Source: Lytechinus pictus (lineage: Eukaryota; Echinodermata; Echinoidea; Temnopleuroida; Toxopneustidae). Taken from it: a stretch of DNA of 64,000 nucleotides. The position numbers and the translations under genes were made by a program. Where the stretch lies: contig NC_087251.1 of NCBI RefSeq assembly GCF_037042905.1, forward strand, positions 45,277,873-45,341,872, read 5' to 3'. The notes below the pieces were generated by a model. That model was not told the DNA's origin and made no database searches. It was given only the letters and a program-made list of their open reading frames with translations. Positions 11,596 to 40,611 of this stretch are shown piece by piece. The number at the start of each line of letters is the position of its first letter. Within the stretch, counting starts at the first letter, position 1.

Positions 11596-13039
11596 CACTC
11601 ATTCATTTCATTCGAATTAAACACGTTATTCAAGCAATCTGCTTATAATGACAATCCTTCTCCTGCAAACTGTAAATGTTAAATTTTCTTTGTTGGTAGT
11701 AGATCATACTTGTTTAGAATGACTTTTTAATTTCTTTTTCTTTTTTCTTTATGATTCATACCAAAATCAATTACCGATATATTATGTTTGTTACGTAATG
11801 AAAATTGTACTGTCAAATCAAATAGATTAATACACGTTCATGAAATGGAACATCCACAACTTTTCTTGTAGAAATAACCTAATAAAGCAAATAAAATGTA
11901 TAAAAAAAAGATTTCCGCGGTACCATTCCCGTAATTAATTCTTAATTAAATCAAATTAAGTCAAATTAAGTCAAAAGAAGTACCATACCATTCGTACGTG
12001 ACTTAACATTGGAAATAACACCGCTATGTATGGACTCCCGTTGCGATGAAATTACATGATTAGGGCCTCTGTTACAATATCTCCCACTGAGCAACACATA
12101 TCGTGTCACATCCACATAAAACTAACTGTGCGACTTGAGTGGTATATAATGTACCATCATTGACTGAATTAATGGAGACTGACTTTGCCAACTTATATTT
12201 GGAAGACGACCAATTATAGGAGGCTACAGTATTGAAAGGTAGGGGGAGCTGGTTAGGATAATCTTGCAAGAGTTATGAACACGTGAATATTCACTGTTAT
12301 GCGGTTACAGCTCGAACGATTCGCTTCAGTTGATGTTTTCTCAACCTTCTCCTCCTCCTTTTATTCCCGATTGCAGCATTTCTTATGTCTTCTCTCCTCC
12401 ATAATTACACTTCTTTCCCTCTACCTATCATATAGTATTGTTGGAATTAACTAGGCAATGTATTACACGAAGTGAGAATGATATGGAAGTAAAGGGATAG
12501 TAATTATTGAAAAAAATAATACTCCATCGTCCAGAAGTTTGAAACTCTAGTCTAGGATTACCTATTGGGACAAATAATGTCTTCATTTAAAACATACCTC
12601 TTTGATCAAATACATATGATTCAACTGAACACTGTGTTTCTCCTCGATTGTGAAGAACTCTCTCTTTTATCATTCTCATTTAATCACTAGGGTATAGGTA
12701 AGGGGGGAGGGTCGCTTGACCCCTAAGTCAAAATCTATGTATATGAAAAATTGAAACTTATTTTCACACATCTGTCATATCTCATCATCATCTCTGATCA
12801 CAGCAACTGTGTCCCCACCACTTCAACCACCCCATCACTGCAACCACCCCACCACTCCAAACACACACAACCACACCCCTCCCCCAATCATCTTCTTATT
12901 CCATGACAAAGAGCATTCCATCTTCTCCCTTGCAAGCTCCATCCAGGGTATCACCTATCGAGCAATTCACACACTCTATCTACCAGTCACGTTCCAAGGA
13001 GCTAATCTCTCACCTTCCACTGGGAAAACACATGATGGA
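11596..13039. other. Non-coding stretch
   Basis: AT-rich with no supported gene. The last 250 bases become C/A-rich (CCACCCC-type) and lead into the minisatellite. Confidence 0.5.
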
Positions 13040-13930
13040 TATCAAAACAAATATCCCACCCACCTTCTGACTGATGCCCCACCCACCCTCTGACTGAAGC
13101 CCCCCCCCCCCCTCTGACTCACCTAAAGCAAAACTAGTAAAATATCATCATAGCAATGGCTGCATTATTAATAAAAGAATATTTTTATTGGAGAAGTACA
13201 TGATGGAAGTCAAAACAAATGCCCCACCGACTTTCTGACTGACCCCCCCCCCCCCTTCTCACTCAACGAAAATCAAAACCAACTGAAATTTTATCCTTTT
13301 GATGGCTGCATTATAAAGTAATATTGGGGAAAATATTTAATGGAAATAATGGATATCAACACAAATACCCCACCCACCTTCTGACTGATGCCCCACCCAC
13401 CCTCTGACTGAAGCCCCCCCCCCCTCCCTTCTGACTCACCTATAACAAAACTAGTAAAATATCATCATAGCAATGGCTGCATTATTAATAAAGGAATATT
13501 TTTATTGGAGAAGCACATGATGGAAGTCAAAACAAATGCCCCACCCACTTTCTGACTGACCCCCCCCCCCCCCCTTCTCACTCAACGAAAATCAAAACCA
13601 ACTGAAATTTTATATTTTTTATGGCTGCATTATAAAGTAATATTGGGGAAAACGCTTAATGGAAATAATGGATATCAACACAAATACCCCACGCACCTTC
13701 TGACTGATGCCCCACCTACCCTCTGACTGAAGCTCCCCCCTTCCTTCTGACTCACCTAAAACAAAACTAGCGAATTATCATCTTATCAATGGTCGGATTA
13801 TCAAGGAATGGTATTTCTATTGGGGGAAACGCATGATGAAAGTCGAAACAAATTCCCCACCCACTTTCTGACTGATCTCCCTCCCTTCTCACTCAACCAG
13901 AAATAAAACCAAAACAAATATATAAAAAAG
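13040..13930. repeat. Minisatellite, about 155-bp units in about 310-bp dimers
   Basis: The phrase CCCCACCCACCTTCTGACTG recurs at about 13060, 13367 and 13687. A variant half-unit, CCCCACC(G/C)ACTTTCTGACTG, sits between at about 13221, 13540 and 13857. Each unit also has a poly-C run and a TGGCTGCATTAT(A/T)AA-like segment. Last units are degenerate. Confidence 0.85.
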
Positions 13931-14284
13931 TGCCCCACCTTCCCTCCAAATGACCCCCTCTCCCTACTTACTCGACTAAAATAGTATTAAATGAAACATC
14001 TTTTCAATTGCCTATCATTTTTATTGACACAAATTATGAAAATATTAATACACGTATAGTTAAATGAGCAAAGAGTCAATAATGGGACTTTCATGGAACA
14101 TGTTTATGCATGAGGAAACTGCACCCCTCCCTCTTGATTTTTTTTTAAGAACAGAAAAAAGAAAGAAAATTAAAAATGGAGAGGACAATGAATAAAGAAA
14201 AGTATCTAAAAGAGAGGTCTGGATCAGTTTATCTATTATAACTCTATTATTCAATTGAGAGAAAAAATGATGTCACATTTAGGT

Positions 14285-14665
14285 CGGTTTATTTCCAATT
14301 GTACTATCATTTGGTCTACCATCAGTTCGTCCAAAGGTCTAATTGCCAATTCATCCACTCACCATTTCGTCTAAAAACCAGTTGGTCCAATAGCCATTTA
14401 GTCCATATACCATTTGGTCTAATTGGACTAGTGTTCATTGTGCAAAATGAATGAAAATGAAATGGATATTAGACCAACTGGCTATCAGACGAAATGGTCA
14501 TAGATGAAATGGTGATTAGATGAAGTGATTGAACATTGAACCAAATGTTTATTGGACCAAATGGTTGTTAGAAGAAATGTTGGACGGAATGGCATGAGAC
14601 TTGATGAAAGTCGACCATGTGGTGAGTGGACGAGTTGGCAGTATACGAATTGGCAATTTACCTTA
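14285..14665. mobile_element. Foldback repeat built from short GGTCTAAT-type units, copy 1
   Basis: The left half is a string of degenerate 15-20 bp phrases such as CATTTGGTCTA, CAGTTCGTCC and GCCAATTCATCC. The right half carries their complements (TTAGACCAACTGG, GGACCAAATGG). The centre is a unique segment with TTCATTGTGCAAAATGAATG. Copy 2 at 52345-52705 has the same architecture and the same centre. Confidence 0.75.
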
Positions 14666-14736
14666 AGGACTTGTCTTTCCTCCTTCCCTTCCTATGAAAG
14701 TACCCTAGTGTCATCCCTTGGTTTAAGAAATGTAAT

Positions 14737-15024
14737 AATAATAATCATACTTGCTTATATAGCGCTGAACACTTACTTTATCACCAGTCTCTAAGCACTC
14801 TACAGTAATGCAGGATAATTACCCTGGCTTTAGCAGAGCAGCTGTTACGTACACAGCATTTCAAGGAATAAATTCCTACCAGGTACCCATTCATCTCACC
14901 TAGGTTGAGTGCACACCAATGTGAGTAAATTTCTTAATGAAGGAAAACACGCCACGGCTTAGAATCGAACCCACGTCCCTCAGATTGAAAGACGAGAGTC
15001 ATAACCACTAGACAACGACACCCC
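14737..15024 (-). mobile_element. tRNA-derived SINE (family S1)
   Basis: Read on the minus strand, the head has pol III box-like pieces (GTCTAGTGGTTATGACTC and GTGGGTTCGATTCTA). The body contains CTCAACCTAGGTGAGAT and GGGTACCTGGTAGGAA. The 3' end is CAGCGCTATATAAGCAAG followed by (TAT)n. Apparently full length. Homologous to copies at about 17.6, 21.9, 24.4 and 55.7 kb. Confidence 0.8.
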
Positions 15025-17187
15025 CACCTAAGCCTCAAATTGAAATTTAATTCTTACCAATAGAATGGAAAACAAAGAAATAAATGAAGACAATATCAAA
15101 ACAACTCAAATTTTTGAAATATCATCTGACTTCGACAAGTCAAAATGACTTTGCAATTTAAGAGGCAATAATCCCAATGTATGCATCCATGATCTGAAGG
15201 AAAAAAAATGACCTAAGTATATGGGTTTACATCAATCCAGAGGCCTGCCTGGTGATAATATTTGATCACAGAAATATTTCAAACATCTCCATTGTCATTC
15301 CAATGCTGGTTTCGATCCTCCATGATCAGACAAGCTACAGATTAATATAATTGAAACATTCATGTATGGCTTCCTCCTCATAAAGCCTGTGTCAAAGTTT
15401 AAAACACACATACTATTCTGGTATCATGAAAACATATCCAAGAATAAAACGACAAGAAGTCATACTACAATGTTGAAGGTATATATTTTTTTAATTCTGT
15501 GAATAATATATGCATAGCTTTAATAAAAATACAAACAAATAGTACTTTATACAGCTGTATCCATTACAGTTGAACACAAACATAATAACAATAATTTGCA
15601 TAAGCAAATCTTCCAACTTTATCATGTATCTTTTATTTCATGTAATACAAACAATCTTCATTCGCTTAAACCAGTAGCCTAATGAAGTCTGATAAGGTCT
15701 AATTCTTTGTATCAGATTCTTCAACAATGCCTTTACTGACAGTCATAAATGACACTAATTATTTTCTTGTGAAGACCAAACTTGGAAAACATCTCTATAC
15801 TCAACAACTTTTAAAACAAAGTTAAAGTAATAAATGGAGTTAAACAATCATGATACACAAGGCTTGCAAATATAACATTATGCTCTAGTTTGGATAATAA
15901 CATTGTTTATGGTATAAGAGTATTAAACCTTCCAACATGCATCATATAATTCTTTAGATATTTGACTAACTTCTAAAGTAGAATCTGTTCCTAAAGACAA
16001 CAAAAATAGTATCTGAAGTGGAAAAAGTACCAAGTACAGAATAGAGTATGATTACGAGAGAAACCATCTTTTAGGGAAGCAGCCAATGTTAGACCAAATC
16101 CTCATACACATCAATCATCTCGAGAGAGTATAATTTTAACAGGGAAGTGGGAAGAAAAGAGGGGTCTCCGCTTCCCAGTAATATTTAATTTACACATGAC
16201 ATGCATTGGCAAATGGAACAAAATAAACAAATTACATAAAGGAAACATTTTTATTTTAATGGGAAATATTGCACTTTTAAGGGGAGATTCTTTTTAATTC
16301 ATAGTGATCCAGTAAAGCCACCTAGCATTAATAATTATCAGTACTATATATATGTTCTGTGCAATTATCGAGAGTTTACTCAATGCATGTGGGGATACCT
16401 CAATGCGAAGTATGAATACTTGTCTTAATTTCAATACGGCATTGCATTGAAACAGACATTTACATCACGCAATCTTATAAAAGACTTCAACCAAGCAATT
16501 ATTAGATGTCTGTCTCATATGAGCAGGGGAGGGGTGAGGGTTAGAAAACTTTTTATGTACCAGTGTCGTCGCGCCTTGATGCTCGGCCTCGGCCTTACAG
16601 CACCATCTCAAGGCCAAGTTTTTTTGTCATATTTTAATATTGTGTCTAAATCTATCACAAAATTTGATTTTGTATTACATGTACAAAGGTAAACAATTTT
16701 GCTCGCTCAGTTTACTCGCTCACAGCTTTTACAAATTTTCCCATGTATGCCATGCCTCCCGCCTATTAAGTTGTTGGCTCATTTTCCTGTATATTTAGGG
16801 AATTTTTAGGGAAATATGTTGTATATACAATAAAATATACACCAGTAGGCCTACAAGTTGAAAAAAAAAGTCCAAAATTTTCCTTTCCAGTTTCTTCTGG
16901 GATTACATTAAAATCCAATGTCAGTGGAGAAGAGTGGGTATGGTGGGGGGGGGGGGACTGCATAGACAGTTATGACAATCTCAGGCATTTCATCAACATT
17001 TGTCTTCTGAAAAGTTATCAGATCAGATAACTTTCCTTGATTTTGATTGGATGAGAAGCACAGGAGTCTGACAGTTACTATGGTAACCGTCGGATAGGAT
17101 ATGAAGATGTTTTTTCAATGAGCAGATGCCAAGTGGAGCCCTTCACGTATCAAGGTTAATTCATTATGAAACATTGATGATAACCGG
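15025..17187. other. Non-coding stretch downstream of BABAM2
   Basis: AT-rich, no open frame with coding character. A short segment at about 16700-16760 (GCTCGCTCAGTTTACTCGCT) resembles part of a G-run repeat near 38.73 kb. A poly-G run lies at about 16944. I see nothing else. Confidence 0.5.
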
Positions 17188-17390
17188 TGTGTTGGCTCAG
17201 TTGGTAGAGCATCCGTCTCACAACCGGGAGGTTGGGAGTTCAAACCACGGCCGTGCCAGACCAAAAAGATGTTTTAAAAGATGGGAGTTTCTGCTACCCT
17301 GTTCGGCGTTCAACGATTGAGGGGATGGAGCAACGTCAATCTAGTGCTACACAGTGGCTGCCGGGCCCACGATCAATTGGGCAAACTGAA
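17188..17390 (+). mobile_element. SINE with tRNA-Val-like head
   Basis: The head has TGGCTCAGTTGGTAGAGCAT (A box), an anticodon-like loop CTCACAA (CAC) and GGGAGTTCAAACCAC (B box). The acceptor and anticodon stems carry mismatches, so it is not an intact tRNA gene. The body continues to TGGCTGCCGGGCCCACGATC. I read it as a tRNA-headed SINE. Confidence 0.65.
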
Positions 17391-17552
17391 AATTTTGAGT
17401 ATTTCTGTTTCAGATTTCTATTTTGAACAATAACATATGGATTTTCATTTTTTTTCATTAAAACAGTTGATGAATCCTTGAGTAATCCTCTATTGAGTGC
17501 CCCTTTTCATCAAAGCCCTCTTGAATTCCTCAACAGACTGTACCAGAACACG

Positions 17553-17915
17553 TCTGGAAGAGCTGTGGTGTAGTGGTTCTGACTTTCGCCTTGTAAACAG
17601 AGGGTCATCTGTTTGAATCCCACTGCGGTCTAGCATCCTTTGGCAAGGCGTTAATCCACACTTTGCCACTCTCGACCCAGATGCTAAATGGGAACCCGGT
17701 AGGATATGAAAGTCATCGTAGCTTGTCCAGTACTGTGTGCGCCTCACCGGCGACTGACTGGAATACTCCCCAGGGAGTGGAGGATGTGCACACATTGTGT
17801 GCGGGAATGACTGATTGAATCCGATGACCGGGGTAATAATATATCTGTGAAGTGCTTAGACACGTCGTTCCGATGTATTAAGCGCTATATAAAAGTGGAA
17901 TATTATCATTATTGA
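17553..17915 (+). mobile_element. tRNA-derived SINE (family S1, second subtype)
   Basis: The head is GTGGTGTAGTGGTTCTGACT with a B-box-like GTTTGAATCCCACTG. The body holds TTTGCCACTCTCGACCCAGA. The tail is TTAAGCGCTATATAAAAGTG followed by (ATT)n. Same 3' end as the copy at 14.7-15.0 kb. Confidence 0.8.
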
Positions 17916-17929
17916 TATTCATCTACGAA

Positions 17930-17992
17930 AGAATACATGGTGTACCGTGAACCACTCCACTCTTCTTCTTCACCATGGAAACCTTCAGAAGT
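17930..17992 (+). repeat. Fragment related to the insertion at 24.9-25.2 kb
   Basis: The phrase GAAAGAATACATGGTGTACC, followed by a CTTCTTC...CCATGGAAACCTTCAG segment, matches about 60 bp near 25105-25168. Confidence 0.6.
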
Positions 17993-18047
17993 TACATAAA
18001 GTATCTACCAAATGGTGCAGCTCTCTTATATAGTCCTAAATACATTG

Positions 18048-18053
18048 TTTATT
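18048..18053 (-). promoter_or_regulatory. Candidate BABAM2 polyadenylation signal
   Basis: AATAAA on the minus strand 14 nt after the BABAM2 stop. This would give a very short 3' UTR; other signals further downstream cannot be excluded. Confidence 0.35.
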
Positions 18054-18066
18054 GGGGGAAGTTACA

Positions 18067-35556
<17,490 letters not shown>

Positions 35557-35999
35557 TTTTCCTTCCTTTATTCTCTAAAAAGCCAAAGTTTTTGGTAGAT
35601 ACAGATATCCGGATGAGGTAACGTATGGTGTCCCTAAAACATTATTTTCGGTGTCTATATAAACAAACACAGCGTGAATGCTATTTTCTGCTGATTTCAA
35701 CTAAAAAAAAAATTCAGAAAAAATATGTTTTCACAAAACTTTTTCCATGATATCCAAACCAACAATAATATCAAAATTTGCAACCTTAATAGATAGTAGG
35801 CTCTATTAAAGCAGTGACTTGGATATGTTTGTGTCATATTTTTAGAAACCCAATTGGAATTTGTTTTTAAAATCATGGACCCTCAATCAATAATTTTTAC
35901 GTGAAGATACAAATTTTGATATAGTCCTATCCAATATCATAGAGAAAAAATATGTGTGATTGATTATAGTTTTGTTTGTAAAATAATAGGCCCTACCAA

Positions 36000-36560
36000 C
36001 GGTCATCCGGGGGCCACCATTTACGAATGGATACCATAGGGTTTCGAAAAGCATTCCATGCTCGGAAAATGCACCCCTTCACAGGTATTGGCGTGTGAAA
36101 CCCTACCCACAAGTATTGGGAAGAAAACGGTACCCTTGACAAGTATTCCCTGAATCGACCCAACAATATATTTTAATCACGGACGTCACATCACGGGGAT
36201 CACGGACGTCGGCTTTACCGGCTTTACCTTTTATTTTTGTACCATATCCCACACAGGCGCCTCGCTAAAATCGGACTCTAAACGGGCCCTAAACACGTAG
36301 TGTTGGGGCAAAAAGTAGGCCTACATCCTTTCTTTTAGTCTTTTTATACCCTCGCAGATTGGACAGTAAACATGTAGTTTCCCTAGCGAAATGTATACCC
36401 TTTATATTTTTTCATTATTTTAGTGCTTTTGACACCCATTACGTTACGTCGTGCCCTATCTTGAAAAAGAGATTCTCGGTTTTTTCGGGTTTTTTTGGTC
36501 ACGCATGGTATCCACTCGTCAATGGAAATGCCCCCCCCCCCCCCCCCCCGGATACAAAAT
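36000..36560 (+). repeat. Dispersed repeat R2, plus orientation
   Basis: Contains CACGTAGTGTTGG, TTTATACCCTCGCAGATTGG, TAAACATGTAG, ACGTTACGTCGTGCC and CATGGTATCCACTCGTCAAT followed by an 18-base C run, in the same order as 30325-30850 in reverse. A related TTTAGGGTATGT-rich stretch follows at 37430-37720. Confidence 0.7.
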
Positions 36561-36989
36561 TAAAAATGTTGAAGCTAAAGTACTATAGTCTCACAAATAT
36601 TCATTGAAAAGGGGCCTTTTTTATTTCATCAAAACAAAAGCATGACATGCAGCTAGGTTATTGAACATCATTATTTTACTTTTTGGCAGTGATGGGAAAA
36701 ATTAGGGGGCCAGATCATGCGTATGAGGTTTAAAAAGTGTGAGCGAGTAACAAATTTCTGACTTTTTTATGATACAAAATTATATATTTGTGATAGATTT
36801 TGACATATGGTGTAGAAAATTATAATCATATTTCACTCCCGCTTTTTACCTTCTTTTTCCTTTTCTCTATTTCAAAATGGTTGTGATACAATCGGGGCCC
36901 CATGGCCCCATCAAGCTCCGCCCCCTCCCCATCTGTAGTCACATGGTTTCAAAAGCAAGTGGAACTATTACATGGGGGTTAGACTAGGG

Positions 36990-37045
36990 ATGGACAGGGG
37001 GACAAGTCCCCCCCCAAAAAAAAAAAAAAAAAAAATAGGTGAGGG
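36990..37045. repeat. C-run/A-run tract
   Basis: GACAAGTCCCCCCCC followed by a run of about 20 A. Likely an edge of another G-run element. Confidence 0.5.
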
Positions 37046-40000
37046 ACACGATGCCATGTCCCTCTCCAATATTTTGGAGTCTATTTTTTTTTTTACTGAC
37101 TGACGTAATGTGCGGGAAATTCAAGCCAATCCACAGGTAATTGGCAGATAGTGACATAGTAGAGATGCCTGGGGGTGCACGTGGGGGCGCTTGCCGCCCC
37201 CAATTTTTCGAGACCATGAAAACAAAGAGAAAATGAAAGAAACTGGATAGAGGGTGAAATATGCATGTATACAAAAGTATGGGTATAAAGTATGGGCCTT
37301 ATGTTCTGAATATTATGTCAAAATATATCACAAATAGCCCAGGGGGGGGGGGGCAGTCATTGCTGTATATATGCGTGACAAAAAAACAACGTATTTAAAT
37401 AAGGGATTTTTTTTTCAGTTTTAAACGCGGGCTGCACGTACATTCGTTAAGGGTATCAACTAAACCCAGATTTTCAAGAAAAGGGTGGCTTTAAAAGACT
37501 GTGGTCAATTGTCAATCGCAGGGTCAAACGTATTTAGGGTATGTAGTTTTCCAAAGCTTTTTTTTAAAGACTAGCCAACTGTTTAGGGTATGTTTTTTGT
37601 CCAAGCTTTTTCCCAGAGGTCATATTCTGGCGACAACTTGTTTAGGGGCCAAATTGTGTAAATAAAGCCCACGGAAATATAGGGGTTTATTTTGCACACA
37701 GAAAAAACTCGTTTAGGGGGTGTTTAATTTGGCCCTTTTGGAAATAAAACGGTCACGCATGTGTATAGTCACGTATTGTATTACCGGACACTATTATGAT
37801 TCCGGACGCGCATATTACTGCGTTCTAAAACAAATTCGTACCGTAAGACTTCCGCAATTCAATTTCACAGAGCAATACATAGAACAAGATTGCAAAAACA
37901 AGGCGAAAAATCCAACTTTTACCTAATTATCTCTAAAAATGACAGAAAATGCTTAAAATATCATATAACATAGTTTTGTATTAACAATTGATATATTTTC
38001 TAACGGAAATATGGGCCTGATTTGCCGAATTTCAATCTCGTCCACTCCTTGATCGATCAAATGATGAGGTGTGGTGTATTGTGGGTGATCGTCGACGGCT
38101 AGTTCTCAAGGTACCCGTGCGCGAGGTTTACCGTGAGTAGAGCCGTCGATCGGCAGCGCGTCGATAGAACTTGATGAGCGTCACGATACGAACGCGAGCA
38201 TATTATTATTGGAAAGTGCCATGGAACATGCAGCTAACAAGACAAAATAAAATAAGTTATCAAACACGAATTTATTACCAACATCTGCTCAGATTCGATA
38301 TAAAAAAGCAAATAATACTTAGAATTTACTCATGATATGATATAAGAAGAAAAAAAAAATCACAAAAATTTGTTCTTACATCATTATAATCAAGGATATC
38401 TTTACCCGTCCGGCGCGCGTCCGGAATCATGATGTAATTTGTCGCGCACGAAAATAATTGTTTTTCGTGGAGGGGTATGCGGCAAGTGCGATGCAAAGAA
38501 AATGGTTGGTAAATATAAAATAATTTTATCATATTAATAATTTTCATAATATTTGGAATAGCAAGTGCGAATTTTTCTTGATTGTATTTCCTCTAGTTGT
38601 CATTTTTAAAGCACTGAAATAAAGGTGTCCGGCAATAGGATACACTGCCATACAGCAATACATTTGAGATGCCCGGCCCCCCCCCCCCGGACAAATAGTT
38701 CGATTTCGGTAATAAAAATGTTGAAATTTTTGCTTGCTCGTTCGCTCTACTCGCTCAGAACTTTTTATAAATTTTGCCCAATACGCCATATCTGGCCCCC
38801 TCAAAATATATGGCTCACGACGCCACATGATTACGGCCGGGGATTACGGATTGGGAGTCAAAGTTGGGAAAGAGAGCTTTTTTGGCGCGGCGCCAGCTAG
38901 CGTCAAATATATGCCAAGCGCCAAAATAGACTAGACTGAGAGCTTTCCTGATAGTGTTCGGTATGTTATCTTTATTGACATGATAATTAATTGAGGAAAA
39001 ACGGGAAATCTAGACTAATAACGGCTAGATTATTCATTAAATTTGTCACCACTCTTGCTCTTGTGAATGAATGTGAGCTCCGCCTCCGGGAATGTCGAAA
39101 GCTGTCACCGGACAGTCACCCGGTCCGGCGGCCGGCAGCCTGCGCTGGCGAGGCTGGATGAGTGGCCAGGATCCAGCATCATGCAGCTTGCATTGCAGGG
39201 CAGTGAATGGACTGGTGTCAAATTTCATGATAATACTATCTGGGCCCAAGATTAAGTGGGTTATTTGTACTATTGTAGATCTGTGAGTTATTTTAACTTG
39301 AAAATTGTTATTCAAGCCAGCACTGCAGCTGCAGCACCGCAATTTTTTCAAATAAAACAAGTTAGGCCTAGATCAAACCACTCATTTAATTTAATGAACA
39401 AGATTAGTTTAGACTTAACATTGTTACTAGGCATGCTAGGCCTAACTTTTGTTAGACCTAACTAAGTTCATTAAGTTATTAGGGCGGTATTCTGAACATT
39501 GTCTTTTCTCTATATTTCATCTTTTCTCAGAGATATTCTGGTGGATGTCATAACTTATGTCACAAAACAATTTTAGGTCGAAAATTGAACTTGTAGGATG
39601 GGGGGTTGGGTGTCCGGACACGTAACAGAAATGAAGCCTTGTTTTTATCTCAGGAATAAACCAAAAATATAGGTTGAATAGTTTTTTTTCACCATCAATA
39701 TTTGTTCTTTATAATATTTTCTTATATTCTGTGCTAAAAAGAATTAAAGACATTGCTTGTAAACTTTTCAAAATTGAGAGTAAAAGTCATGTGTCCGGAC
39801 ACCCAACCCGTCCGGACACACAACCACTGGGTATACTTGTAGGATTTACAGCTGTTGAGCGGTCATCGGCCGGTCAGAGATCGGTCGATGATCTTGCGGC
39901 AAATTCAAGATCGGATGGGCGATTACCTAAAAATAGGCCGGTGGGGGACCGCCCGGGATTCGGTGAGTCGTCAGCTGATTACTGTTCGGACGCCAAACAG

Positions 40001-40325
40001 ATAAGTTCCTCGATTTGACCAAGATTAGGCCTTGAGTAATGGGTAATCGACTGGGCACTGCTCGGCCACCGCTAAGTATTGTTACAACCCGCTCGACTTC
40101 TACAAATATCGTTCGGCGATGCCTAAATTCCAGCAGCGGCCGAGCAGGCTACTAATTGGTCGGTCGCTGCTCTGAGTTGTGACTTAAGCCTAAGCTACGG
40201 TATCTAACTTGACAGAAAATACATTATAGGAAAGTAATTTTTCATTTTTACAGATTGATTTCTTACGTTCTGATGCAGTAAAGTGGTATCTTTGTGGATA
40301 GAAGTACTCGGGAAGCCATCTGGAG

Positions 40326-40611
40326 ATGGTGATGTTACCTAACCCTAGGCATGCTATCCTGTTGCTCCTGGCAACCACCGTCATGGCAACAGCAGATGAG
40401 AATGAGGAGAGAAGAAAGCCCAACATCATTGTCTTTCTTATGGACGATGTTGGTATGGGAGATATTGGTTGCTTTGGAAACACCACCATAAACACCCCGA
40501 ACATTGATCAGCTGGCCAAAGAGGGCGCCAAACTGACGCAGCATATTGCTCATCCCATCTGCACACCTAGCCGAGCTGCTCTCATGACGGGCAGATACGC
40601 CATAAGAAGTG
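40326..40611 (+). CDS. STS-like: Sulfatase exon 1
   Basis: Signal peptide, then [20 protein letters not shown] and [18 protein letters not shown]. Donor G|GTAAGA, phase 1. A 5' UTR acceptor is predicted at 40253. Confidence 0.93.

Larger units (their letters stand above)
35557..40253. other. Intergenic region between head-to-head BABAM2 and the sulfatase gene
   Basis: Probably holds both promoters. An acceptor-like GCTTTTTAG lies 18 nt before the BABAM2 ATG (exon would start at 35574), and TTTTTACAG at 40245-40253 precedes the sulfatase ATG, so both genes may have 5' UTR introns. CpG-richer stretches at about 38050-38180, 38820-38930 and 39070-39170 are candidate promoter or first-exon areas. 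Repeats R2 and G/C runs also lie here. No TATA box is assigned. Confidence 0.45.

Noticed and set aside
11230-11682. 150-codon plus-strand frame
   Set aside because: It spans a TG-rich flank and dispersed repeat R1. The other R1 copies do not keep the frame open, and no family is recognisable.
17188-17262. Possible functional tRNA-Val (CAC)
   Set aside because: Acceptor and anticodon stems have mismatches, and the sequence continues into a SINE body; better explained as a SINE head.
39067-39286. Short GC-rich frames near 39.1 kb as a gene
   Set aside because: Small overlapping frames in a CpG-richer patch without splice partners; more likely promoter or 5' UTR.
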